A stretch of 64,000 nucleotides of DNA from JAPOXR01 sp965199765 (lineage in GTDB: Bacteria > Pseudomonadota > Alphaproteobacteria > Rhodobacterales > Rhodobacteraceae): assembly GCA_965199765.1 (NCBI GenBank), contig CBDATC010000002.1:620001-684000 (forward strand), written 5' to 3'. This document shows, in pieces, positions 1-8,363 of the stretch. Made by a program: the position numbers and the translations under genes. Each line of letters opens with the position of its first letter. The first letter of the stretch is position 1. The notes under the pieces were generated by a model. It saw only the letters and a program-made list of their open reading frames with translations, was not told where the DNA came from and did no database searches.

Positions 1-791
1 CGAGCAAGCGCCCGCTGAAAAGCGATCCGGGTCATAGGCTCGCTGAAGTGATGACCGTAGCAAACGGTGTATTTCGCTCCAACGAGATCAGAGATGATAT
101 GTTTTTCCACCAGCGCCATACCCAGCGCACTGACCAAGTCTTCAAATACCGCTGCAAAACCGTCATCAAGATTAGAATGCACTAAAATCTCAGCGGGCTG
201 CGCCGCGATCAGACCCAGGGCCTTGACCGTGCATGCAGTGGTTTCGATGTCATCATCATAATATGGCAAGCGAAAGGTGAAATACTGCCCAAGATTGCCG
301 ATTGTCGTCGCGCCCGCCGCAATCGCTGCGCATGTGTTTTCCAGCGCGGCGGGAAAACCGAGCATGAAATCTCCGAAATGCATGGCCGAAGGCACCGCAT
401 CGGTCAGTCGCTGGAAATCCTCCGGTCCATTCAACAGCACGCCGGTTCCGCTCATTTTGCGTTCACGTATGGATTTTGGAAATCCCATAGACCAATCAAG
501 ACAGAGTCCGATCCGATCAACCCGGGCGCCGCGTTCGGCGCACCGGCCATAGACGGCTTTCAATACCGCGTCGGTCCGGTCTATATCACGCAAGCCCAGA
601 TGCGCATGCTGCATGATCCGGCCTTCCGACTGCAGCCGACGCTTATACTCCGCCTCGCAGCGAACTCCGAACGTTCTTTGGAACTGGCCGGTGCCAAGCT
701 GCCAGTCAGAACTAAGGCTGCGGCCCGCGGCCAACAGCTCAGCACCGGTCGGAAGGTTGGACTCGGGAATTATGGTTTGGCGATCAAACAT
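1..791 (-). CDS. Unidentified protein, C-terminus cut off by window edge
   Basis: An open frame of about 264 codons begins at ATG 791 and runs off the left end without a stop. It lies 89 bases downstream of aapP in the same direction, so it may be the last gene of the amino-acid transport operon. Codon use and composition look like real protein and the plus-strand frames here are antisense. I do not recognise the family with certainty. The segment ATTIGNLGQYFTF and alternating beta/alpha pattern suggest a TIM barrel and weakly recall the catalytic barrel of B12-dependent glutamate mutase E, but no B12-binding DxHxxG motif is visible in the part present. There is no signal peptide, so it should be cytoplasmic. 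No strong ribosome binding site precedes the ATG, so the start is only the most upstream ATG in frame. No function is assigned. Confidence 0.6.
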   Translation of the reverse strand, partial: MFDRQTIIPESNLPTGAELLAAGRSLSSDWQLGTGQFQRTFGVRCEAEYKRRLQSEGRIMQHAHLGLRDIDRTDAVLKAVYGRCAERGARVDRIGLCLDWSMGFPKSIRERKMSGTGVLLNGPEDFQRLTDAVPSAMHFGDFMLGFPAALENTCAAIAAGATTIGNLGQYFTFRLPYYDDDIETTACTVKALGLIAAQPAEILVHSNLDDGFAAVFEDLVSALGMALVEKHIISDLVGAKYTVCYGHHFSEPMTRIAFQRALA

Positions 792-879
792 CGGCTTTGC
801 ATCTGAAATAGCCGCATGTTTTGCGCTCGGCTTTACAATCGTTGGGCTGCACGCACCATTCGACGGTGGAACAGTCCCG

Positions 880-1632
880 CTAATGGGCTAAAATCTGGCT
901 CAGAAACAGCTTCGTCCGATCATTCTGCGGATTGTCGAAGAAATCATCGGGATCGTTTTCCTCGACGATCTGACCCTGATCCATGAAAATCACGCGGTCA
1001 GCCACTTTCCGGGCAAACCCCATTTCATGGGTGACGCAAAGCATCGTCATTCCGTCCCGCGCAAGTTCAGTCATCGTGTCGAGCACCTCGCTGATCATCT
1101 CCGGATCCAAAGCGGAGGTGGGCTCGTCGAACAGCATGATTTCCGGCCGCATGCACAGCGCGCGCGCGATGGCCACGCGCTGCTGCTGCCCGCCTGATAA
1201 TTCACCGGGAAACTTGTCTGCCTGGTCAGGAATCTTCACCTTTTCCAAAAATTCGCGCGCAGTGGCCTCCGCTTCAGTCTGAGAGATTTTGCGAACCAGT
1301 CTCGGAGCCAGAGTGCAGTTTTCCAAAACCGTCAAATGCGGAAACAGATTGAAATGCTGAAACACCATCCCAACTTCACGCCGGATTTCATCAATGCTGT
1401 GCAGGTCATCGTTCAATTCCGTGCCGAGAACGCGAATGATGCCTTGCTGATGTTCTTCAAGCCGGTTGATACAGCGGATCAAGGTCGATTTGCCGGAACC
1501 TGACGGCCCGCAGATCACAATCTTTTCACCCTTCGCGACACTCAATGTCACGTCGTTGAGCGCGTGAAATTCTCCATAGTATTTCTGCAGCTTTTCGATT
1601 TCGACCGCGATATCAGAAGATTGATCATTCAT
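880..1632 (-). CDS. aapP: General L-amino-acid ABC transporter ATPase
   Basis: Cytoplasmic ATPase of a polar/general amino-acid importer, 250 residues, a full-length member of the family. Walker A GPSGSGKST lies at residues 42-50, the Q-loop is in QHFNLFPHLT, the ABC signature is LSGGQQQR, Walker B is MLFDEPTSALDP and the switch histidine is in CVTHEMGF. It is the fourth gene of aapJ-aapQ-aapM-aapP, 14 bases after aapM, and would couple ATP hydrolysis to the two permeases. The order and the matching permeases make the Aap assignment firm; the exact amino acids carried cannot be read from sequence. Confidence 0.96.
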   Translation of the reverse strand: MNDQSSDIAVEIEKLQKYYGEFHALNDVTLSVAKGEKIVICGPSGSGKSTLIRCINRLEEHQQGIIRVLGTELNDDLHSIDEIRREVGMVFQHFNLFPHLTVLENCTLAPRLVRKISQTEAEATAREFLEKVKIPDQADKFPGELSGGQQQRVAIARALCMRPEIMLFDEPTSALDPEMISEVLDTMTELARDGMTMLCVTHEMGFARKVADRVIFMDQGQIVEENDPDDFFDNPQNDRTKLFLSQILAH

Positions 1633-1646
1633 TTTTTTTATCCGTT

Positions 1647-2726
1647 TTAGTGCGCACTGACGCGCAGACGGCGTTCAAGGAAAGCGCCGTATCGTGATAG
1701 ACTGAAGACGAAGACGAAGAAAATCAACGCAATGAAAACATAAACCTCGACATAGGCGAACGACCACTCGCCAGTGCCGTAAGCGGCGTTCCCCGACGCC
1801 AGAATGTCAAACAACCCGATAATGACGACCAGCGACGTTTCCTTAAAGGTGATCACGAACTGGTTGATTGTCGGTGGCAGCGCATTTCTGAATGCCTGCG
1901 GCAGGATGATGCGCGAAATCCGATGCCAATAGCCGAGCCCCAAAGCCTTCGCGGCTTCCTCCTGTCCCGACGGTAGAGCTTGAATTCCGCTGCGCAGGAT
2001 TTCAGCTTGGTAGGCTGCGAAAAACAGCGCGAAACCGACGATCACGCGCCATATTTTGTCACCTTGCAGAATATCCGGCAAGGCCAGAGGAAGGACAACC
2101 GCAAAGGCAAAAAGGATGGTTACCAATGGCAGCGAGCGGACACCATCAATGATGATGCCGGTCGTTCGGGCAATCATCGGCAATTCGGATCTGCGCATTA
2201 GCGCGAAACAGATTGACAGCGGCATGCCTATGACTGCAACAGCAGAAAATATGAACACATTCAGCGACAGCCCGCCCCATTGTTCCGGAAAGACCGGCGT
2301 CAGACCGAACACGCCTCCGCGCATGAGGATATAAAAAGCGGCAAAACCCGCAATCCATAGCGCGGTCAAACGCTTCGCGTTCCAGAAAACCGGGAAGCAG
2401 GACAAAATCACGACAGCCAGAATTGCCAAGCATGCCATGGCGGAACGAAAATGCTCCTCATGCGGGAAAACGCCAAACAGAATCAAACGCCAGCGAACAT
2501 CGACTACCGCCCAGCATGCCCCTTTGATTCCGCGGCAGACATCGGACGTGCCATCGGGACTGGTCCAGACGGCATGAATTATTCCCCATTGCAACAAGGA
2601 CCATATCACGTAGAGAATCAAGGCGAGGCCTGCTGCTGTCAGCAGCCCGTCACGCCAGTTCGAGATGGCTCGGCGGTAAATTCGCACGGGCAGATTCGCC
2701 GGCAGATGCACATTAAGGGATGCCAT
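1647..2726 (-). CDS. aapM: General L-amino-acid ABC transporter permease AapM
   Basis: Inner-membrane permease of 359 residues. A first membrane span (about residues 30-50) is followed by a periplasmic stretch, then the His/Glu/Gln-type core with the conserved EAA-like loop EEAAKALGLGYWHRISRIILPQA that contacts AapP. The long N-terminal half before the core is typical of AapM. I chose ATG 2726, two bases after the aapQ stop at 2729; a TTG at 2732 would overlap that stop and is less likely. It pairs with AapQ to form the channel. Confidence 0.94.
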   Translation of the reverse strand: MASLNVHLPANLPVRIYRRAISNWRDGLLTAAGLALILYVIWSLLQWGIIHAVWTSPDGTSDVCRGIKGACWAVVDVRWRLILFGVFPHEEHFRSAMACLAILAVVILSCFPVFWNAKRLTALWIAGFAAFYILMRGGVFGLTPVFPEQWGGLSLNVFIFSAVAVIGMPLSICFALMRRSELPMIARTTGIIIDGVRSLPLVTILFAFAVVLPLALPDILQGDKIWRVIVGFALFFAAYQAEILRSGIQALPSGQEEAAKALGLGYWHRISRIILPQAFRNALPPTINQFVITFKETSLVVIIGLFDILASGNAAYGTGEWSFAYVEVYVFIALIFFVFVFSLSRYGAFLERRLRVSAH

Positions 2727-2728
2727 GA

Positions 2729-3895
2729 TCAAGTCCTCAGCTGCGAGCCTTTGAGAGCAAGGGCTTCGTTCACCTTGTTAAGCGAATAGGACATGGTGTT
2801 GTTCATGATAATGAAGCCAATCATCAAAAGCAGAATGATCTCCATTGTCTGTCCGCTTTGCGTGATCGAGATCGACGAAACCATAAAGAAGTCGCTGAAC
2901 CCGACTGCAATGCCAAGCGTGGTCGCTTTGAACAGCCAGACATAGATGTTGATCAGGGTTGGCAGCACGGCCCGAAACGCCAACGGCAATCGAATGCGGA
3001 AGAAAACCTGCAGTTGACTCAGCCCCAGCGCCTCACCGGCCTCTCCCTGTCCTCTGCCCACCGAGTTAAAGCCGGCGCGGAAAATCTCACAGATATAGGC
3101 GCCGCCATAAACCGATATCGCGATTATAAGAGCGAGAAGCTCTGGCGAAACCCGAATGCCTTCGCGATGGTTCAACCCCTTGAGAAACGGCAATGACACG
3201 AATGAAGTGTCCGGGATCCGGCCAATGAACAGCAGAATGATCGCAATCGCGGCGGACACGCTCAGCAGCAGCCGGCTGTTGCGCCTGCGAACACTATATT
3301 CAACGTTGGCGAATCGGCGCGAAGTGCGGTACCAAAAGCATACAATCGCGCTTATCACCACAAGCGCCAGCGCGATCACGGCGTAACTCGCATGCACATT
3401 CAGACCGGGCACATAGATGCCTCTGGATGAGACGAACGCCATGTCCAGAAACGAATAGGCTTGTTTAGGCCGCGGCAAATGGGTGCAGACTGCATACCAA
3501 AACAAAGCCTGAAGAATAATCGGAATATTCCGAAATACCTCGACATAGGTCGTGCCGACGATATTCAGCACCTCGTTGCGGGAAATCCGCATCGATGCGA
3601 CGAACAGACCGATGATATTGGCAAGGCTCAGACTGATCACGCCCAGCATCAGCGTATTCAAAATACCGGCGACGAACATCCGGCCATAGGTGTCGCTGGG
3701 CGTGAATTCAATGATTGATGAGCCGATGGCGAAACCCGTTGAACGATCCAAGAAGCCGAATCCCGAGGTAATCCCCTGCTCTTCCATCGTTCGAATCGCC
3801 GTAAATGCCAGCGCAAGCAGGATAAAGATCAAAGTCGAGACAAATCCAACTTGGATCAGAAGGTTACGAGTTTTTCTGTTTGAAAGCACCGGCAT
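2729..3895 (-). CDS. aapQ: General L-amino-acid ABC transporter permease AapQ
   Basis: Inner-membrane permease, 388 residues, with an N-terminal membrane anchor (about residues 13-33), a long middle region and a C-terminal permease domain carrying the coupling loop QGEAGEALGLSQLQVFFRIRLP. It partners AapM. The start ATG at 3895 is supported by a strong GGAGG six bases upstream. A perfect 13-bp stem-loop separates it from aapJ, which would let the binding-protein message be more abundant than the permease message. Confidence 0.95.
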   Translation of the reverse strand: MPVLSNRKTRNLLIQVGFVSTLIFILLALAFTAIRTMEEQGITSGFGFLDRSTGFAIGSSIIEFTPSDTYGRMFVAGILNTLMLGVISLSLANIIGLFVASMRISRNEVLNIVGTTYVEVFRNIPIILQALFWYAVCTHLPRPKQAYSFLDMAFVSSRGIYVPGLNVHASYAVIALALVVISAIVCFWYRTSRRFANVEYSVRRRNSRLLLSVSAAIAIILLFIGRIPDTSFVSLPFLKGLNHREGIRVSPELLALIIAISVYGGAYICEIFRAGFNSVGRGQGEAGEALGLSQLQVFFRIRLPLAFRAVLPTLINIYVWLFKATTLGIAVGFSDFFMVSSISITQSGQTMEIILLLMIGFIIMNNTMSYSLNKVNEALALKGSQLRT

Positions 3896-3927
3896 AAATC
3901 CCCTCCGCCGCTATGCCGCTAAATTTT

Positions 3928-3956
3928 TTGCGGTGACCTGGCACAGGTCACCGCAA
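3928..3956 (-). promoter_or_regulatory. Intercistronic stem-loop between aapJ and aapQ
   Basis: A perfect 13-bp inverted repeat (TTGCGGTGACCTG, loop of three bases, then its complement) sits between the aapJ stop and the aapQ ribosome binding site. No T-run follows on the minus strand, so it is more likely an RNA-stabilising or partial-termination hairpin than a simple terminator. Confidence 0.75.
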
Positions 3957-3973
3957 CGAGTTTATCAGACGGA

Positions 3974-5014
3974 TCAGTCCATTACGAGCGAATAAATGAT
4001 TCCACCATCTCGCAGCAGGCCGTTCACGCCGCGGGCCAATCCGTAGGGTGAGCCGGCGCCAACGTTACGCTCCCACATCTCGCCGTAATTTCCGTGCAGC
4101 TTGATGACGTTATACGCCCAATCATCGCTCAGTCCCAGACGCTCGCCTACTCCGGGCGTTGCGCCCAGCAGTTTTGCAATTCCCGGCGTGGGTGGGTTTG
4201 CTCGAATGTCATCAACATTTTCGCTGGTGATGCCGTTTTCTTCCGCCATGATCACAGCAGACAGAAACCAGTTTGCCAAGTCAACCCATTCGTCATCGCC
4301 CTGACGCATAGCGAAGGCAAGCGGTTCGGCCGAAAGAACGTCCGGCAGGATCACATGTGCGCCTGGATCATCGGCTTCGGTTGCGCGCAACACTGCGAGC
4401 TGCAGATCCCAATCCGAATAGGCGTCGCATCGGCCCGAGAGATAACTGGCCTTGGCTTCTTCCACTTTTTCAAAAGCAACGATTTCAACTTCATATCCGT
4501 TGGCGGTCGCGTGGTCCGCAACGTTCCGCTCAATGGTTGTTCCAGCGGGCAAACAAACAGAACCACCATCCAAGTCCGCTGCGACCTCTGCGCCGTTTTC
4601 GGCATGGGTGATCAGCGCGATCGGCGCCATCATGTAGACGCGCGAATACTGCAGATTCACGTCGGTGTCTCGTCCCATCGTCCAGCCGGTGGATTTAATG
4701 ATGATATCCAAATCGCCTGACTGGATGCCGGGGAATCGCTGTGCCCAGCTTGTCGGCGCGATTTTGAGATGTCCCTCATCCGTGCCGAAAATGGCTGTTG
4801 CCAGCCCCTTGCACAAGTTGATATCGAAGCCGCGCCAGTTACCCTCATCGTCAAGCTCCGCCATTCCGGGATACGAGCCGTTGTGGCCTGTGCAAATCAA
4901 GCTGCCGCGCTCTTGAACCGTTTTCAGCGTATCACCCGCCGCGGCGTAAACCGCGCCCCCCGCGAATATAGCCGCAATAGAGCATGCAGCTGCTTTTCCA
5001 AATTTCATAGTCAT
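3974..5014 (-). CDS. aapJ: General L-amino-acid ABC transporter periplasmic binding protein
   Basis: Periplasmic substrate-binding protein of the Aap importer, 346 residues from the chosen ATG at 5014, close to the usual family length. The N-terminus KFGKAAACSIAAIFAGGAVYA is a Sec signal peptide with cleavage after AYA-like residues near 23. The mature part has the family-3 binding-protein pattern, with GDLDIIIKSTGWTMGRD and CDAYSDWDLQL lining the ligand site in known homologues. AGAGAGG about eight bases before ATG 5014 decides the start; the further upstream ATG at 5074 adds 20 residues that do not resemble a signal peptide. First gene of the aap operon. Confidence 0.95.
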   Translation of the reverse strand: MTMKFGKAAACSIAAIFAGGAVYAAAGDTLKTVQERGSLICTGHNGSYPGMAELDDEGNWRGFDINLCKGLATAIFGTDEGHLKIAPTSWAQRFPGIQSGDLDIIIKSTGWTMGRDTDVNLQYSRVYMMAPIALITHAENGAEVAADLDGGSVCLPAGTTIERNVADHATANGYEVEIVAFEKVEEAKASYLSGRCDAYSDWDLQLAVLRATEADDPGAHVILPDVLSAEPLAFAMRQGDDEWVDLANWFLSAVIMAEENGITSENVDDIRANPPTPGIAKLLGATPGVGERLGLSDDWAYNVIKLHGNYGEMWERNVGAGSPYGLARGVNGLLRDGGIIYSLVMD

Positions 5015-5511
5015 CTGAACGAACCTCTCTGTTCCGTTTGCATATGATCGGCGCAAACGCACCAAGGACATCATAATGCATGGACAGTGTCGACATCAAG
5101 TATTTTTTATTTCAAATTCAGTTTAAGCCTGCAGCCTGCTCCTGCAGCCCCGTTGCTGTCTGCATTTGATCACTCAGCCCGGCATCAGAAATTCGAACTG
5201 AGCGCCGATCTTGACCGTGTCGCAGCTTTCTCTGAAACGCGGGCATCAAGACTGAATTAACACATGCATCGAAAACATTTCGGAAGCCGGCGAGAGTGGG
5301 TTACCGAGCGGTTCAACGGCTTGCTAAATGTGGAAACCGCTTATGCCAATGACAACACCCGCAACTGAAAGGTGTCCCCAAGTGATGTGAGAAGAACTCT
5401 CGGTTGACGGAGCCGCGCCGGACGCATAATCGCGCTGTGTGCGCCAAATTCTGTAACAGTCAGGACATTCCCGATGCTGCAGTTCCAAAAAATTATAGAC
5501 ACTTTACCGCA
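5015..5511. promoter_or_regulatory. Divergent control region between aapJ and the epimerase gene
   Basis: About 500 bases with no convincing gene; small open frames here (for example minus 5341-5784) are overlap shadows. It must carry the promoters of aapJ (leftward) and the proline-racemase-family gene (rightward). An ACAGTGTCGAC word at 5084-5094 is shared with the 8.3 kb intergenic region and may be a regulator site. Confidence 0.55.
5084..5094 (+). promoter_or_regulatory. Candidate GntR operator, site 1
   Basis: ACAGTGTCGAC upstream of aapJ, identical over 11 bases to the site at 8335-8345. Recurrence only in non-coding gaps around the GntR gene suggests a binding site, but no binding is shown. 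Confidence 0.35.
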
Positions 5512-6522
5512 ATGAAAAAATCGTTTTTCTGCGTTGATTCGCACACCTGCGGAATGCCCGCTCGTCTCATCGTCGGCGGCGCCCCTTCTTTGGAAGGGAA
5601 AGGAATCGACGAGAAATGGCAGCACTTCAAAGGTGAATATGATTGGGTCCGAACATCGCTCATGTTCGAACCGCGCGGGCATGACGCGATGTCCGGCGCA
5701 ATACTCTATGCGTCCAACAAACCCGAATGCGATACCGCCGTCATTTTCATCGAAACCAGCGGCAGCCTGCCCATGTGCGGACACGGCACGATCGGCGCCG
5801 TAACTTGCATCATTGAAGAGGGGCTGCTGATCCCGAAGACACCGGGCCTGCTCGTGTTGGAAACGCCTGCCGGCATTGTCCGCGCGAAGTACGAACTGCT
5901 TGGCCGCAAAGTCACCAAAGTCTCGCTGCTGAATGTCGACAGTTTTCTGCTCCGCACGGATATCGATGTCGAATGCCCGGGATTTGGGCGGCTGAAAGTC
6001 GATATCGCATATGGCGGAAATTTTTATGGCATTATCGAGCCGCAGCCGGGATATGAGGGATTAGCTCGATTGCACCCGGACATCATTATGAATCGCAGCG
6101 CCGAGATCCGCAGACAATTGAATGCCGCTGCGGATGTCCGGCATCCGCTGAACAAATTCATTTCAGGCATCAGCCACATTCAATGGACCGACCCCTTTGT
6201 TCCGGCGCAATCCGGATTTCCCGCCTATTGCAAAAACGTGGTTTTCTTCGGCGAACGTGGAATCGACAGATCTCCCTGCGGCACCGGAACATCCGCGAGA
6301 ATGGCGCAATTGGCGGCCAAGGGTCAATTGGAGCTTGGCGCTCGATTCGTGCATGAGAGTATTGTCGGCGGCCGGTTCGAAGGATCGGTGCAGGTCGGTG
6401 AAATCATTGGCGACATGCCAACTGTCAAACCGACCGTTTCGGGTACCGCCCATGTCACCGGCATCAACACGATTTTCGTCGATGACGAAGATCCGTTTTG
6501 CCGTGGTTTCAGCCTCTACTGA
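5512..6522 (+). CDS. Proline racemase family enzyme, probable 4-hydroxyproline 2-epimerase
   Basis: Cytoplasmic cofactor-free epimerase of 336 residues. It carries both catalytic cysteines of the proline racemase / 4-hydroxyproline epimerase type: Cys89 in MCGHG and Cys256 in RSPCGTGT. Cys/Cys members are known to be proline racemases or 4-hydroxyproline 2-epimerases, whereas a Thr in the second place marks trans-3-hydroxyproline dehydratases. Beside two dihydrodipicolinate-synthase-family lyases, a semialdehyde dehydrogenase and a GntR regulator, conversion of trans-4-hydroxy-L-proline to cis-4-hydroxy-D-proline is the more likely job. ATG 5512 gives normal family length; the in-frame upstream extension from 5404 has no counterpart. 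Its 3' end overlaps the convergent gntR end by 14 bases. Confidence 0.88.
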   Translation: MKKSFFCVDSHTCGMPARLIVGGAPSLEGKGIDEKWQHFKGEYDWVRTSLMFEPRGHDAMSGAILYASNKPECDTAVIFIETSGSLPMCGHGTIGAVTCIIEEGLLIPKTPGLLVLETPAGIVRAKYELLGRKVTKVSLLNVDSFLLRTDIDVECPGFGRLKVDIAYGGNFYGIIEPQPGYEGLARLHPDIIMNRSAEIRRQLNAAADVRHPLNKFISGISHIQWTDPFVPAQSGFPAYCKNVVFFGERGIDRSPCGTGTSARMAQLAAKGQLELGARFVHESIVGGRFEGSVQVGEIIGDMPTVKPTVSGTAHVTGINTIFVDDEDPFCRGFSLY

Positions 6523-7258
6523 TCATGGTCGTTGCATCCGCAGAAAAATCCTGCGCGGTTCCAAGGTCGATATCCGCAGCCACGATTCTGTTGAATGCGT
6601 AGGTTTGAAATTCGTTGTTGAACAGCCGTGCATGATTCCGCCCTAGCCGCTCGGCTTCGATACGGTCCCTGTCTATGATCGCTCGGGTGATTGCCGGATG
6701 CTCTTCGGTAAGATTTCTGCCGCTCTTTTCGAGCCTGTATCGGAAATACATATGCAGCGTTCTAATTCCTTCATCGAGGAGTTGTGAATAAAACGACTCG
6801 AAATAGGGATTTTTCGCCGCCTTGGCGATTGCTAGGTGATAGCTTCGGTTCCATTCGGCCAGGCCCGACAAATCGCTGGACGCGCTTGCTTGGTCACATT
6901 TCTTTTCGGCGCGGATTATGTGCTTGATGTCTTCGTCGGTTCTGAAGATCGCAGCGCTGCGATTGATGACCCTGTGAAACAGTTCCAGGGCTTCAAGATA
7001 AGCGGGCAGCCTCTGCAAATCCAAAGGCGCGACTACAGTGACCTTATTGACCAATGAAACGACCAGCCCGTCTGCCGCCAGTTTAATGAGCGCTTCGCGG
7101 ACTGGGGAGCGGGAAACAGCATATTCCGAAGAGAGACTCTTTTCATCCAAAGGATAGTTAGGCTCAAGATCCAAGGTCAGGATCCGCTCCCGCAGACTGT
7201 TGTAAACAAATGCCTGCGCTGAACCTTTAGCATGTCTCTTCAGCTTCGACATGGGCAT
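6509..7258 (-). CDS. GntR-family regulator with FCD domain
   Basis: Transcription regulator of 249 residues. A winged helix-turn-helix occupies about residues 12-75 (AVSRSPVREALIKLAADGLV) and an all-helical FCD ligand domain follows, with histidines in AEWNRSYHLAIAKAAKN and EEHPAI that in the family bind a metal and a carboxylate ligand. It lies directly after the minus-strand lyase gene, so is probably co-transcribed with it, and likely controls the hydroxyproline genes on both sides. Starts at 7270 (TTG), 7258 and 7252 are possible; ATG 7258 is preferred. The gene ends inside the 3' end of the convergent epimerase gene. Confidence 0.9.
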   Translation of the reverse strand: MPMSKLKRHAKGSAQAFVYNSLRERILTLDLEPNYPLDEKSLSSEYAVSRSPVREALIKLAADGLVVSLVNKVTVVAPLDLQRLPAYLEALELFHRVINRSAAIFRTDEDIKHIIRAEKKCDQASASSDLSGLAEWNRSYHLAIAKAAKNPYFESFYSQLLDEGIRTLHMYFRYRLEKSGRNLTEEHPAITRAIIDRDRIEAERLGRNHARLFNNEFQTYAFNRIVAADIDLGTAQDFSADATTMISRG

Positions 7259-7270
7259 CGCGCCAATCAA

Positions 7271-8152
7271 TTAGCCATCGGCAGAGAACGCGCTGAGGGC
7301 GGCTTCAAGCCGCTCTCTTTGATCCGCAGTCAGGGTTTGCTGCGGGCGGCGGCATTCTCCGATATCCAGACCCACCGCGTTTGCGGCCGCTTTCACACCG
7401 GGATTGTAACTGACAGTCCAGAAATACATGCACAATGGCAGCAGTTTCCGCCACAGCTCCTTCATGCCTTCGATATCCCCTTGGTTGTTAAACTCAACCA
7501 ATTTCGCAGCCTCCTTGGGGAACGCGTTCGCTCCTCCCCAGAAAACGCCGCCGGCGCCGGCGACAAGCGCCTCGAATTGAAGAAAATCCGCGCCGCAGAA
7601 TACGGACCCCGAGTCAATCTGCAGCAATTGCCTCATCCTAAGCATATCGCCGGTGCTGTCTTTGATCGCGACAATATTTTCGATCTTAAGAAGCTCGCGA
7701 TAAAAATCCGGTGTGATGTCGAACCCCGAATAAACAGGGATGTTGTACACCATGATCGGCAGACTGACCGAATCAGCGACATCCTTGAAGAATTCCATGA
7801 CTCCATCCGCTGCCGGGCCTTCAAAATATGGCGGAAGCAACAACAGCAGATCTGAGCCGGCGCTTTCCGCATGCCGGGCCATCTCGATAGCCTCTTCCGT
7901 GCGCGTCGACGATGCATGAACCTGGACCATAGCGCGTCCCGCGATGTGTTTGACGGCAATTTCCGCCAAATGCCTTCGTTCGGCGATGCTTAGAAACGGA
8001 AACTCGCCGGTTCCACCTGCGACACAGATGATTTTTGCTCCGGCATCAATGACCCGATCGATATGGGAAAGGAATCGGGTATCATCCAATCCTGAACCGT
8101 CTTCTGAAAAAACGGAGCAGACAGGAACACATAATCCGCCGAGTGCCGTCAT
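7271..8152 (-). CDS. Dihydrodipicolinate synthase family lyase/deaminase (copy 1)
   Basis: TIM-barrel Schiff-base enzyme, 293 residues. The Schiff-base lysine is in VAIKDSTGD (about residue 163), the conserved tyrosine in VYNIP, and the substrate-carboxylate loop GGTGEF near residue 47. Family members include dihydrodipicolinate synthase, N-acetylneuraminate lyase, 5-keto-4-deoxyglucarate dehydratase and the pyrroline-4-hydroxy-2-carboxylate deaminase of hydroxyproline breakdown. It shares a unit with the GntR gene and is divergent from a second paralogue. The two copies differ around the active site (IPVYSG here, YPGRTG in the other), so they probably handle different stereoisomers or substrates. 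GGAG nine bases before ATG 8152 supports the start. Confidence 0.88.
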   Translation of the reverse strand: MTALGGLCVPVCSVFSEDGSGLDDTRFLSHIDRVIDAGAKIICVAGGTGEFPFLSIAERRHLAEIAVKHIAGRAMVQVHASSTRTEEAIEMARHAESAGSDLLLLLPPYFEGPAADGVMEFFKDVADSVSLPIMVYNIPVYSGFDITPDFYRELLKIENIVAIKDSTGDMLRMRQLLQIDSGSVFCGADFLQFEALVAGAGGVFWGGANAFPKEAAKLVEFNNQGDIEGMKELWRKLLPLCMYFWTVSYNPGVKAAANAVGLDIGECRRPQQTLTADQRERLEAALSAFSADG

Positions 8153-8363
8153 CGGTCATTCTCCTCATCTGGTTTTTCCACCTGTCGAATTCCATACAGG
8201 TTGTCGACACATTGTATGACAAAAACAGTGGCTGCTGCAACAAAAATTACGGTGTTGCCGAGGTAGATGCCAACCGGTATTCGTGATCGATGATCGCTTG
8301 CTTTAGCTGAAATATCTGTATACCATGTGCGTGCACAGTGTCGACCCAATATCAGGAAATCCG
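8153..8363. promoter_or_regulatory. Divergent promoter region between two lyase genes, with two GTGTCGAC sites
   Basis: Contains TTGTC-N12-GACAA at 8201-8222, whose left half carries GTCGACAC, and ACAGTGTCGAC at 8335-8345 just upstream of the rightward lyase start. Both contain the GTGTCGAC core also found before aapJ at 5087-5094. This is the natural place for the adjacent GntR regulator to act on both divergent units. Confidence 0.45.

Noticed and set aside
4094..4720. 208-codon plus-strand open frame
   Set aside because: Antisense to aapJ, whose signal peptide and binding-protein motifs are unambiguous.
5341..5784. Minus-strand 147-codon frame
   Set aside because: Overlaps the epimerase gene in antisense; no homology recognised.
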